Assembly: GCA_003225175.1 (NCBI GenBank)
Contig: QIBA01000057.1
Span: 140,455-204,454 of the forward strand
DNA length: 64,000 nt
Direction: 5' to 3'
From: Acidobacteriota bacterium
GTDB taxonomy: Bacteria > Acidobacteriota > Terriglobia > Terriglobales > Acidobacteriaceae
The notes below the pieces were generated by a model. That model ran no database searches and was not told the origin of the DNA. It saw nothing but the letters and a program-made list of their open reading frames with translations. How positions within the stretch are numbered: position 1 is the stretch's first letter; every line of letters begins with the position of its first letter. Shown here piece by piece: positions 8,827 to 17,755 of the stretch. The position numbers were made by a program, and so were the translations under genes.

Positions 8827-8967
8827 TCGGTTGCTCTCGGTCGTCTGAATGGCAGCCTCCGACGCAGAGCCGTCTCGGTGGCAAAATTTCCGGCGGTTCT
8901 GATGTAGAGTTGTATTACCATATCGGGCAATTTTTAGGTTCTGCATTTCAACGCAAGTGGAGGTTCT

Positions 8968-9756
8968 GTGAGTCCCAGAGCTTGGAATTGGCGGTTGTGG
9001 GTTGGATTTCTTATTTGCCTGCTCAGTCCGTTTGCGTTCTTCTCCCTTTTTGAAATCACGCGCTCTGCTGTCTGGATCAGCGTGGCTTTATTCGTTATCG
9101 CTGCGGTGCTCATCGTTGGCGGATTGCAGCGGACCTACTCCGCACCTGAGTCTTACCGCGGAAGGATTGCGGGCCCGATTGTGGTTACGCTCAGCGTTCT
9201 TGTGATGGCGCTGTTCGCCTTCGGAATGTATGAGATGAAGAAGGCCTATCCTGTCGCCAAGAATGCACCTCAGGTCGGGCAGAAGGCTCCCGAATTTGCG
9301 CTCACAGACAGCAACAACAAGAACGTGAAGCTTGCAGAACTGCTCTCAACTCCACTGTCTGAATCCTCAGGCAGTGCGCCGGCGAGGCGGGGTGTTCTGC
9401 TTGTATTCTATCGAGGATATTGGTGAGGGCCATGCGTCTCCGAGTTACGGAGCATTCAACGTACGCTTGGCTCTCTTCAACAACTCGGCGTTCGCCCTGT
9501 AGCCATCAGCGCTGATACACCTGAAGAATCCCGCGAGATGTGTCGCAAGGCCGGTATTACATTCCCGGTTCTCTCTGATACGAAGGTGGAAGCCATTCGC
9601 CAATACGATCTGCTTATTGCGCAAAGAGGACAAGACGGTCGCGAAATTAGCGGTCCCGGAGAATTCTTGCTGGATAGCAGCGGCACCGTTCGCTGGCGCA
9701 AACTAACGGAAATGCATCCGCGCGAAATTACCGAAGCGGCAAAGGTCCTGCAATAG
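8968..9756 (+). CDS. Membrane-anchored peroxiredoxin-like (AhpC/TSA-type) probable selenoprotein, UGA at codon 153
   Basis: The GTG at 8968 has a GGAGG site at 5-nt spacing. Residues 1-~90 hold three hydrophobic helices; after these comes a thioredoxin-fold redoxin domain (QVGQKAPEFALTDSNNKNVKL, then GVLLVFYRGYW). The frame reads TGA at 9424-9426 and continues, in the same frame and with no other stop, as GPCVSELRSIQRTLGSL, ISADTPEESREMCRKAGITFP and GPGEFLLDSSGTVRWRK to TAG at 9754. The TGA falls where homologues have the first Cys of W-C-x-x-C, so the product would read RGYW-U-GPC, a UxxC redox motif with resolving Cys156. A SECIS-like hairpin follows the TGA. Full length is 262 aa. The alternative is a nonsense mutation, but the downstream part is perfectly conserved in style. 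The role is probably thiol peroxidase or disulfide reduction at the outer face of the inner membrane. Confidence 0.85.
9427..9460 (+). promoter_or_regulatory. SECIS-like hairpin immediately 3' of the in-frame UGA
   Basis: CTCCG (9438-9442) pairs with CGGAG (9448-9452) around the 5-nt loop AGTTA. ATG (9432-9434) can pair with CAT (9453-9455), leaving CGT as a 5' bulge, with U next to the upper stem. The apical loop begins 17 nt after the UGA and has G as its second base followed by U. This agrees with the known bacterial SECIS pattern (loop roughly 16-37 nt from UGA, G in the first two loop bases, bulged U in E. coli fdhF). Confidence 0.65.
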
Positions 9757-9802
9757 GGGCACGGCATGCGAGGGTCGGAGGTTTGTTGCAAACCTCGGAA
9801 GA

Positions 9803-10123
9803 CTATTCTTGCTGGTTGTCGAAGATATTCAGCCGAATCGCAGGTTCTGGAAGGGGCTTCTTGAGGCGCAGCTGCGGATGCATTGCTTCAGTAATAAACA
9901 TCGCAAAGAAGACGACCATAAATGCGACGGCTATCACTTCGAAGATGTGTCCTTGGCGACCCAGCCCAAAGAGTAACGTCATCAACACAGCAAACGGCGT
10001 CGAACGCGGAGCCTTCGCTTCCAGCCTCGCTCGGCAGTGAGGGCAGACAAACTCCGCCCACGCCTGCAGATTGAACATGCTCGGCGTAACGATTTTCTGG
10101 TTGCAGCTGGGGCAGATGGACAT
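9803..10123 (-). CDS. Zinc-ribbon membrane protein, unknown function
   Basis: Taking ATG 10121-10123 as start gives 106 aa; a TTG start 12 codons upstream is possible. The N-terminal part carries CPSCNQ and, 24 residues later, CPHCRAR: two CxxC knuckles forming a likely zinc ribbon. After a basic stretch (RLEAKAPRS) come hydrophobic segments (FAVLMTLLFGLG, FEVIAVAFMVVFFAMFI), so it is probably a one- or two-pass membrane protein with a cytoplasmic zinc ribbon. No function is known to me. Confidence 0.65.
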   Translation of the reverse strand: MSICPSCNQKIVTPSMFNLQAWAEFVCPHCRARLEAKAPRSTPFAVLMTLLFGLGRQGHIFEVIAVAFMVVFFAMFITEAMHPQLRLKKPLPEPAIRLNIFDNQQE

Positions 10124-10159
10124 CGAGGCGATTGTGAAACCGGAGTTGATGCGTGTCAA

Positions 10160-10775
10160 CGTGACGAAAGACGCTAGCGCTAGAAGGTATGGGCAGCATT
10201 TTTATTGCAGGCGCGTTGACCGATTGCCTCGATAGACAGTACACCGTTACACAGCGAAGAGCGAAGGTGTTTCAGGCCCGCCTCCCTTGCGCGCTATATT
10301 GCTTAGGACTTCATCGCGTGGCGTAGTTCAAAAAATGCTCTCAGTTCCACAATACTGATTCTTGGCGCAAGCCTTCTGCTCCGAACAACCAATTAACGGC
10401 GCGGGGGCCGGAACCAGGCTGGCTTTGTAGCGCTCTAAGGACAGCACTCGCCGGTGCACGGTGCGATTCCTAGATAATCTCGGTCTTCCTGAGCCATGTC
10501 TCTACCATGAGTGATCCGGAATACCAGCATCATTCTTTCCACCGTGGCCGGGGAGTGCTTCTCGGGCGGCTGAATGTTTCCGCATTTTTCAGCAAATTTT
10601 GGTTCGGCGGTCACAGGGTCACCTCACGCAAGTTCTTGCTTTTCGTCGGATTTTCAAGCTTGGATGACCGGGCAAAACGGGGAGGTTGGATTGGCTATCC
10701 GCCAGAAGAGAGTTGACCAGCATACCGCTCAGCACTGGTGTTCCGAAGTTTATTCGATCTGCTTTAGGTGCTAGC
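10160..10775. other. Intergenic region without recognisable gene
   Basis: About 600 nt between the zinc-ribbon protein and the SDR gene. Short open frames on both strands lack ribosome-binding sites and protein-like composition. A tRNA-T-arm-like string near 10467 (GGTGCGATTCC) has no matching acceptor or anticodon arm. I see nothing supportable here. Confidence 0.5.
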
Positions 10776-11570
10776 TTAGTGACCTGCAGAGCGATGGCTC
10801 CGGCGCAGCGATTCCCAACTCCCATCAGCGGTCCAGCCACCATCGACCGTGAGGCAGTGCCCGTTAATGAATCCGCTCTGCTTATCGTCGGCAAGAAATG
10901 CGATTGCAAGTGCGATATCATCGGGCGTCGCGAAGCGTCCCAAGGGTATGCGGCTCGTGATGTCGTCCTCTGTGTACGTGCCGCGCGCTTGATCCACAGC
11001 ATCCATCTCGGTCTTCACCCAGCCTGGGCAGACGGCGTTTACGCGTATGCCTCTCCCACCCCATTCTGCGGCAAGCGTCCGCGTCAGACCGATAAGTCCG
11101 TGCTTCGAGGCGTTGTATGCCGCCCTGTCCGAGATACCTACGAGCCCAGCTATAGAGGCTACATTGACGATCGAACCGTGACCTGCAGCCAGCATTTTAT
11201 TGCCGAAGGCCTTCGAGAGAAGAAACGGCGCGACTAAGTTCACTTCCAGCACGCGACGATAGTCGTTTCCCGAAGTGGCCTCAGCCGCGGCGATAAAGCT
11301 GATGCCTGCATTGTTGATCAAAACGTCCGTTTGGCCCCAGGCGTCGTACGAACCGCGGACGAATTCATCCACAACAGACTCATCGGCAATATTTCCCGCA
11401 AAACCGATAGCCTCCCCGCCCCTTGACTGAATCGACTGGATCGTTTCGTGGGGCATGCGCAAATCATTAAGCGCAAGACAGTAGCCTCTCTCCGCCAAGG
11501 CCTCGGCGGTCCGGCGTCCGATGCCTTGCGCCGCGCCGGTAATTGCCGCTACTCGTTTCTCGAGGACCAA
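10776..11570 (-). CDS. Short-chain dehydrogenase/reductase (SDR, FabG-like)
   Basis: A TTG at 11568-11570 preceded by GGAGG gives 264 aa; the frame stays open to a GTG at 11645, but that has no ribosome-binding site. The Rossmann motif TGAAQGIG at residue ~11, the NNAG motif (LINNAGISF), the active-site Ser in NVASIAG and the YNASK catalytic Tyr-Lys are all present. The C-terminal end INGHCLTVDGGWT is typical of classical SDRs. It should oxidise or reduce a hydroxyl/keto substrate with NAD(P)(H). The substrate is unknown and there is no operon context. Confidence 0.9.
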   Translation of the reverse strand: MVLEKRVAAITGAAQGIGRRTAEALAERGYCLALNDLRMPHETIQSIQSRGGEAIGFAGNIADESVVDEFVRGSYDAWGQTDVLINNAGISFIAAAEATSGNDYRRVLEVNLVAPFLLSKAFGNKMLAAGHGSIVNVASIAGLVGISDRAAYNASKHGLIGLTRTLAAEWGGRGIRVNAVCPGWVKTEMDAVDQARGTYTEDDITSRIPLGRFATPDDIALAIAFLADDKQSGFINGHCLTVDGGWTADGSWESLRRSHRSAGH

Positions 11571-11778
11571 TTCGCCTCCGTGTTTGAAAGGGGATATCAG
11601 AAGGGAAGCGAGTGTTCCCTTGGAGACGTGCGCTCCCAGTTTCACGCTTTATATGCCGGGGAGAATATAACAAGCCGCGGCTGATGGGAAAACGGCGAAG
11701 CTGGGAAAACAGCATCGTGCTCATCCGCCGCAAAACCCGTGCGAGTGCGCGCGGCGGTCCTGCGTATTCCTCTTCCTA

Positions 11779-13524
11779 CTATTTGCGTGAACAGGCTTTC
11801 ACCGTGCTCTTTCCCCAATTGAATGTCCGGAACGGGTCGGTAGCAATGACTCGGGTGCGGACGCCATCGATCACGGCGGGTACAGCGACGGACTTTCCTT
11901 TTTCGACAAAGACCACAATCGCGGACTCGCCGGGACTGTCATTGCTTGCGCCTACTCCTACCCCAATAATGGCGGAGTTCGTCATCAGTTCCTCGGCATG
12001 TTGCTGTTTGGCGCCGCGTGCGCGAGCGACCTCGGTTTCCGAAATAGGTGAGAGCGCTGCGGCCTGCTTTGCCTGAGGGTGTAATGCGTTGAACTCTCCG
12101 TTTTCCACGATCCTCGTGCGGACTCCATCTACCTGTGCCGGAATGGGAAGACTTGCCAAGCCACGGAGGGTGACTACTACGGCCGACTCGTCAGGATTGT
12201 CGGCACTACGCCCGACTTCGACAGTGTCCACAGCCGAGTCCTGCATGAGTTCGTACATGCGGTGATTGCGCGCAAGCGTGGCGCGCGAAATCTCGCTCTG
12301 AGGTAGCCCTCGTTTTTCCTGAGGACCAGGACTTCCGGGTTGCAGCTGCAATCCCGCGGGGCATGCGACCGGATGGTCGGAGCCGCCGACTACCTGCGGA
12401 GTTACTCCATTCGAGTCTTTCAGCGCGTTGTAAACATCTTGGATCGGATTTCCTACTGTGCCGGTATTGCTGCCGGCATAGAGCAGTGCCACCGGACGCG
12501 AATTCGACGAGTCGACGATAAGCGACCCTGAGTCTCCGCTGTTGCTGAAATTCGCGCCTGCGATTGCGACCTGATTGTTATAGGTAACGTCAAAATTCGT
12601 GCCACCCTGGCATGAAGTGGAGTAAGTCACGCGAATTAGCGCATTCGTCGCCGTCACCGTAGAGCAGGTGAGCCCAGAGGCGTCACCACTCTTAGCTACT
12701 GCTTGGTTTATCGCCGGAAGGCCCGTAATTGCTGATGGCTGGGCCGGTTGTCCCGGCGCGGCGAGATCGAGGATAGTTCCACTGGTATCCACCTGGCCGG
12801 TCACGATCTGAGCAATGGCCGCGTCAACATTGCTCGTCTTGAGTGCGGCTGCCTGAGACATATTGGCCACTGTACGGATCCCTGCAGTTCCGCAATTGCT
12901 GTCTGCGAGCCCCGGCTGCGAAATTGGATCTCCAACCGCCCCTTGGTCCGATTTATTGAGAACGTGATTATTGCTGAGGACGTAGAGCGTCCCAGCGCGA
13001 GAGACCAGCGAACCAAGAGTCCCTGAGCAACAAAAAAGCTGATTACCGCTTCTCGTCGTATCCGTTGAATTTCCTCCGCTCGTGCCCAATTTGATCGGGC
13101 CACTCTGCGGGTCCTGGTTGTCGTGATGAACGCGTATGTTGGCCGTGGCGGTTCCAGACTTGGTCGAGTCTGCTGTCGAGACGGCCGTAATCGTGACGCT
13201 CGATGGATTCGGAGCAACTGCTGGAGCAGTGTATAGTCCCGACGAACTGATCGTTCCCGCTGTCGAGTTTCCACCCTGCACTCCACCCGCGCTCCAGGTG
13301 ACGCTGATATTCGATGTTCCCGTCACAGTCGCCGTGTAGAGCTGTGTTCCGCCTGGATCGATAGTGGCAGAAGCTGGCGTAACCGTCACGGTGATGTTCT
13401 GGGTCATTCCTCCACTAGGTGACAGGGAACTTGATCCTCCTCCGCCACCACAGGAAATGAATACGGTGCCAATCGACAGCAACAGCAGGGCCCTAATCCA
13501 GGCCGCGATACTTCTCAACATCAT
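11779..13524 (-). CDS. Secreted lipoprotein with Ig-like domain and trypsin-like protease domain
   Basis: The start at ATG 13522-13524 follows GGAGAAGCTGG; 581 aa. The signal ends in a lipobox (FISCGGGGG). Residues ~35-125 form a bacterial Ig-like domain (VTPASATIDPGGTQLYTATV, GLYTAPA). The central part looks like a chymotrypsin-fold protease with His in LSNNHVLN, Asp in NVDAAIAQ and Ser in NSGDSGSLIVD. The C-terminal ~150 residues hold two related repeats, each with a helical ELM segment, a GVG/VEVG strand, PGESA/PDESA and a DGVRTR end. It is probably a surface or outer-membrane-attached protease. The natural substrate cannot be told. It lies 189 nt downstream of tamB. Confidence 0.8.
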   Translation of the reverse strand: MMLRSIAAWIRALLLLSIGTVFISCGGGGGSSSLSPSGGMTQNITVTVTPASATIDPGGTQLYTATVTGTSNISVTWSAGGVQGGNSTAGTISSSGLYTAPAVAPNPSSVTITAVSTADSTKSGTATANIRVHHDNQDPQSGPIKLGTSGGNSTDTTRSGNQLFCCSGTLGSLVSRAGTLYVLSNNHVLNKSDQGAVGDPISQPGLADSNCGTAGIRTVANMSQAAALKTSNVDAAIAQIVTGQVDTSGTILDLAAPGQPAQPSAITGLPAINQAVAKSGDASGLTCSTVTATNALIRVTYSTSCQGGTNFDVTYNNQVAIAGANFSNSGDSGSLIVDSSNSRPVALLYAGSNTGTVGNPIQDVYNALKDSNGVTPQVVGGSDHPVACPAGLQLQPGSPGPQEKRGLPQSEISRATLARNHRMYELMQDSAVDTVEVGRSADNPDESAVVVTLRGLASLPIPAQVDGVRTRIVENGEFNALHPQAKQAAALSPISETEVARARGAKQQHAEELMTNSAIIGVGVGASNDSPGESAIVVFVEKGKSVAVPAVIDGVRTRVIATDPFRTFNWGKSTVKACSRK

Positions 13525-13712
13525 CCAGCTTCTCCGAAGATACCGTTGCTTTGATTCAGGAACTCGGAAAAAGGATACCAAGCGCGGCAAAGCAAGTGGG
13601 ATCTTTGATCCCCGCTGAAAACAATAGAAGCGGGGGCGGTTTCGCCCGGCGACTCTCATGCAGCACGAACGCCGGGCAAGGGCGCGCCGCGCTTCATTTT
13701 TTTGTGTCAGGA

Positions 13713-16700
13713 TTACCAGCTCTTGTGAATCTTCGTGTCGAAGCCGAAGCCGCCGTTTTGGTCGCGCGTGCCGCTGAAGGAGACGCGGGGGCTCACTTGA
13801 TACTCGAGTTTTATCGTCGTGTTCTGCGTCTGGGTCACGTCGGTCGCGAATGTTACAAACAGATTGCCGGTGACGCGCTGTTGAATTGCGACGCGCGCTC
13901 CGGGATTCTGCTGGTTGTTTCCCAATTCAGGATCGATGGAGAGCTGCGAGATTCCGGCTACTTTCTCCAGCCTGCTCGTTACTTGACTGCTCACCTGCGA
14001 GGCCACAAGCGACTCTGCGCCCATGCTGCCGGGCTGCGATCCACTTACATCCTGAGCTTCCGTTGTTTTTCCTCTCACGATGAGATTGATGATGTCCGAA
14101 GGCGGCAGTGATGGCACTGAGGTGTACGAAGTGTGCAGACGATCCGCTGGACCATCAAAGCGCATCATGATGTTGTATTCCTGGATGGTCGTGCTTACCG
14201 CGGCATTCACCACCGGACGAGTCTGGTAGGGATTCACAAAATCGATCGTTCCGCTTTCGAGAATGTAGCGGTTGTTCTGGAAGATCAGGTCGCCGCCTGA
14301 GAGATTCACTCGGCCCAGAATCACAGGATCCGCGGCTGTGCCACGAACTTGAAGATTGGCGGTGCCATCCAGACTCAAGGTGCGGCTCGTGAGATTAATC
14401 CCGTTGGTCGCGGCGACGCTGAGATCCAGCTTTACATTATCGGCAAAGCCTTGCGAGGGAGCGGGAACAGTGTCGCCCGAGAATTGTCCAATGAAGTCCA
14501 TGAGGTCAAAATCGGGAGCGAAGGAGAGTTGATTGATACGAACCTGTCCGGTCAGTAGCGCAGAATTCAAATTGCCGGTGAGCGCAAGGTTCGTTCCCAA
14601 GCCAGTCCGTACGCCATCTGGATACAACAGGCGAATGCCGCGTCCAGCGAGTGCCAGATTGAAATTCAAAGCCGGACGATAGACTACGCCACCGCTTGCC
14701 GTAACCTCTCCTCCGCCTACTGTTCCTTTGAAACTGGTGATGTTCAGACGATCTTTCGTCAAGGTGAGCACGCCGTTCCCATTTTGCAATCCTAAGGGAA
14801 GATCGCCGCTGGCCAATCCGGCATTCATAACCTGAATTTGTCCCTGAACGTCAGGGTTCGCGCGGTTCCCGTATGAGTTAATGTTTAGCTTCAACTGTCC
14901 CGAAGTGACGTAATCTGGATCGAAGAGCTCGATCAATTTGAGGTCGATCGTCCCGAGCGCCAGCAGCGAAACCGGCGCATTGGGGTCATTCATCGGCACG
15001 CGTGCCTGAAGTGCCAGATCGGTATCGGTACCGCGCAGCTGAGCCCGCTGAAGGGAAAGGATGCCATTCATGTAATCAATATGAATCGGGCTCACCGCCG
15101 CGATTTGCACGGTGTTGGTGTAGTTTACGTTCAGCATCGGAATCTGGGCATGAGCCTCGATGCGGTTCTTGTTCTTCAGTGGTCCGCGCAGAGTAGCGTG
15201 AAGCTCTGTTTGGCCGGACAGCTTTCCAGCTTGCGCCGGAGCGTAGGCGGCTACGATGGTTTCGAGCGGAATCGCCTGAGTGTCGAGGGTTGCATCTGCA
15301 TAGTAGTCGCCCGTGAGGTTTACTTTCCCGTGGCTTCGGATCGACGTATTCAGCACCTGCGAGTTCAGGTCGAAGTTGCCGACATGGTTGGCTACGTTCG
15401 CATTTAGTGCGATCCCGTTCACCGTCTGTTTGTCGATGACCAGTTTGGGAATCTGCAGTGAAGCCGTGAGTTGGGGATTCTGAACTGTTCCGTGTCCGTT
15501 GGCGATCAGGCTGAGTACTCCGGAGAGATCCATTCCGCGCTGCTTTACGGTTTGCAATTGCGCTAGTTGGATTCCCGGCGCCTGTAGTTGCAGGTCGTAC
15601 GCCTGCGTCTTTGGATAATAGATAAGGTTACCGTTTGCGGCTCCCGCAGGAATGCGAGCGGCCAGTTTCGCGTTCACGACGTCGCCCGTGCCATTGAAAT
15701 TGACGTTGAGCGAATTGATTGGCTCGGCTGCTACTTGAGCGTTGGTAAGGCTTAGTGTTCCCTGACCGATAGGATTTAACTCCGTGCCGTGCACGGCGAC
15801 ATTTGCTGCCAGCGTTCCCTTAATGGGAGTCGTAACTCCTCCGGCCTTTGCCAGCTCGCCGACATTTAGATTATTGGCGTTGAGCCCGACCTGAATAGGA
15901 CTAGTATTCGAGAATGCCCAATTATGAAGACCTGCGCTGAGATTGAAGGTAATACGGCCGCGATCTGCGGGATCGAGCTCTCCGTTTGTCAAACTCGCCA
16001 GGCCGGGACTGGCGTCGACGTTCGTGCGCACAACCTTCCACTGCGTCCCATGGACCGTCAGATTGTCGGCATTCAACGCTCCATTCAAGTGCGGAGCAGT
16101 CATCGATCCACGGACAGTTCCGTTGAAGCTGGCGGTGCCTCCGAGGCCGAATGGTTGCGAGCCTGGAGCACGGAATTTATCGGCGATGTTTTCGAGTTCG
16201 TGCAGATCGTTTGATTGCAGGCGAACCTGCAACGCCGAGCGATCGCTCACGGTTCCGTTTAGATTCAGCGAGGTCTGCGGGAGACGAATGTAGCTATCTG
16301 CCAGGGCGATCGATTTGGTTGCATTGGCGTAACTGGCGTGGATCACGCCGTTGAGTGGCACTGGAGCTGCACTTCCGCCCGTTGATGCGATGGCGGCCTT
16401 TACGGTCGCGTTGGTTTTCGCAACCAGATTGTCGAACGTGCGTCCCCAGGTGGCATCAGCGTCAGCGTTCACGCGACCCGTTAGTGCGACCTGCTTCAGG
16501 GCGGGTGAATTCATCATCGCCTTCAGATCAGCAACGTTGACTCCACGAAGATCCGCCACGAGATGAGACTGCGACTTGCCAACGAGGTCGTGGATCTTCA
16601 GATTGCCGATCAGCTCGCCACCTAGAAGGCCCGCGTGCATGTTCTTTACTTCGAGATTCCCCTGCCGCACGGTATAGCGCGCTCCGATGTCGCGGATGTT

Positions 16701-17738
16701 CGCGCGTAAGGACGGGGCGACTACTTGAAGTTCGCGGCTGCTCAGTCCGCCATCGACGACGATGAGCGCGAGCATCGGAGTATCCGGCTTGGCTTGATAT
16801 TCCAACGAGCCATCAGCCTGCAGCAGTCCGATCGGCAGCGAAGCGTTCTTCAATGTCTTCCGAATTTGCCCTGCATCGAGCAGTGCCTGATACGTGGCAT
16901 TCACATGGGGGTGTACAAAGTCGGTGAGCGTCGCATTAAGAATAAAGTGCGAGTTGCCGCTATGCAGCGTGGCATTCGTTAACTTGAATTGCTGCGGAGT
17001 TACGTCGAACTGTGCGGCCAAGTCGTGCGGTATCGGATTGAAGTTCTCGAGGTTGAGGTGTCCATCTTTGTAACTCAGCGTGCCTGAGTACTTCTTCTGC
17101 GAAGGATCGAACGCCGACTGAAAGTTCAGGTCGTGCAGGTCGGCGCTCATCGCACTCTTGCGGTTGTTGTAGTAGATCTCGCCGTTGTCGAGTAGGGCAT
17201 GGCGCACGCCTAGATCGAAGATGCTGGTATTGTTCTTTTGCCCGCTGCTCTTCGTCTGCGGCAGATTATCGGTGCCATGCGCATCTACGAACAGTCGGAC
17301 CACGGGATGGTTGACGGTCACGTCGTCCATGTACCACGTCTTGCTGACAAGGGAGACCACCCGGATTCCCGCGTGAAGATGATCTACGGTCAGCAGAGGC
17401 GGAGTCGGGTAAGGATTCGCTCCGTTAATTACGACTCCATAAAGATCCAGGCTGGGTGAGATTCCGTTGAAGTGCAGCGCGTAATCGCGTACTCGGACCT
17501 GGGAACCCAGAGCAGCCGTGATCTTCTCTTGCGCCGTTCGCAGTACGTACTGATGGACTCCACGGCTGTGAAACAGTACGTACACCGTGAGCACGGCAAG
17601 GATGATGAGAAACAGCAGAATGCCTAGGGTCCAGGCAGCAACTCTCTTCCAGCGTCTGCGAGGCGCAGGCTGCGCAACCAGGCGTGGCTTCTCGGGCGGC
17701 TCGTGGTAATAAGGAGGTAGATTTGGCGCTGCGCTCAA
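13713..17738 (-). CDS. tamB: TamB-like inner-membrane/periplasmic bridge protein (DUF490)
   Basis: The 1341-aa protein has an N-terminal basic/proline-rich cytoplasmic stub, one membrane helix (AAWTLGILLFLIILAVLTVYVLF) and an AsmA-like start. Long beta-rich repeats follow, typical of the lipid-transfer groove of TamB and related bridges. The C-terminal DUF490 region is recognisable (GGDLIFQNNRYILESGTIDFVNP, YTSVPSLPPSDIINLI, GTRDQNGGFGFD). TamB works with an Omp85 partner in outer-membrane protein or phospholipid traffic. The Omp85 gene lies 17 nt upstream on the same strand, which supports this pairing. Confidence 0.9.
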   Translation of the reverse strand: MSAAPNLPPYYHEPPEKPRLVAQPAPRRRWKRVAAWTLGILLFLIILAVLTVYVLFHSRGVHQYVLRTAQEKITAALGSQVRVRDYALHFNGISPSLDLYGVVINGANPYPTPPLLTVDHLHAGIRVVSLVSKTWYMDDVTVNHPVVRLFVDAHGTDNLPQTKSSGQKNNTSIFDLGVRHALLDNGEIYYNNRKSAMSADLHDLNFQSAFDPSQKKYSGTLSYKDGHLNLENFNPIPHDLAAQFDVTPQQFKLTNATLHSGNSHFILNATLTDFVHPHVNATYQALLDAGQIRKTLKNASLPIGLLQADGSLEYQAKPDTPMLALIVVDGGLSSRELQVVAPSLRANIRDIGARYTVRQGNLEVKNMHAGLLGGELIGNLKIHDLVGKSQSHLVADLRGVNVADLKAMMNSPALKQVALTGRVNADADATWGRTFDNLVAKTNATVKAAIASTGGSAAPVPLNGVIHASYANATKSIALADSYIRLPQTSLNLNGTVSDRSALQVRLQSNDLHELENIADKFRAPGSQPFGLGGTASFNGTVRGSMTAPHLNGALNADNLTVHGTQWKVVRTNVDASPGLASLTNGELDPADRGRITFNLSAGLHNWAFSNTSPIQVGLNANNLNVGELAKAGGVTTPIKGTLAANVAVHGTELNPIGQGTLSLTNAQVAAEPINSLNVNFNGTGDVVNAKLAARIPAGAANGNLIYYPKTQAYDLQLQAPGIQLAQLQTVKQRGMDLSGVLSLIANGHGTVQNPQLTASLQIPKLVIDKQTVNGIALNANVANHVGNFDLNSQVLNTSIRSHGKVNLTGDYYADATLDTQAIPLETIVAAYAPAQAGKLSGQTELHATLRGPLKNKNRIEAHAQIPMLNVNYTNTVQIAAVSPIHIDYMNGILSLQRAQLRGTDTDLALQARVPMNDPNAPVSLLALGTIDLKLIELFDPDYVTSGQLKLNINSYGNRANPDVQGQIQVMNAGLASGDLPLGLQNGNGVLTLTKDRLNITSFKGTVGGGEVTASGGVVYRPALNFNLALAGRGIRLLYPDGVRTGLGTNLALTGNLNSALLTGQVRINQLSFAPDFDLMDFIGQFSGDTVPAPSQGFADNVKLDLSVAATNGINLTSRTLSLDGTANLQVRGTAADPVILGRVNLSGGDLIFQNNRYILESGTIDFVNPYQTRPVVNAAVSTTIQEYNIMMRFDGPADRLHTSYTSVPSLPPSDIINLIVRGKTTEAQDVSGSQPGSMGAESLVASQVSSQVTSRLEKVAGISQLSIDPELGNNQQNPGARVAIQQRVTGNLFVTFATDVTQTQNTTIKLEYQVSPRVSFSGTRDQNGGFGFDTKIHKSW

Positions 17739-17755
17739 GGGGCCCTAAACTCCGC

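Noticed and set aside
9424..9426. Simple nonsense mutation of the redoxin gene
   Set aside because: The TGA falls precisely on the redox residue, is followed by a SECIS-like hairpin, and the downstream part shows no decay. It remains the main alternative.
10440..10500. tRNA-like T-arm string near 10467
   Set aside because: No acceptor stem, D-arm or anticodon arm can be drawn around it.
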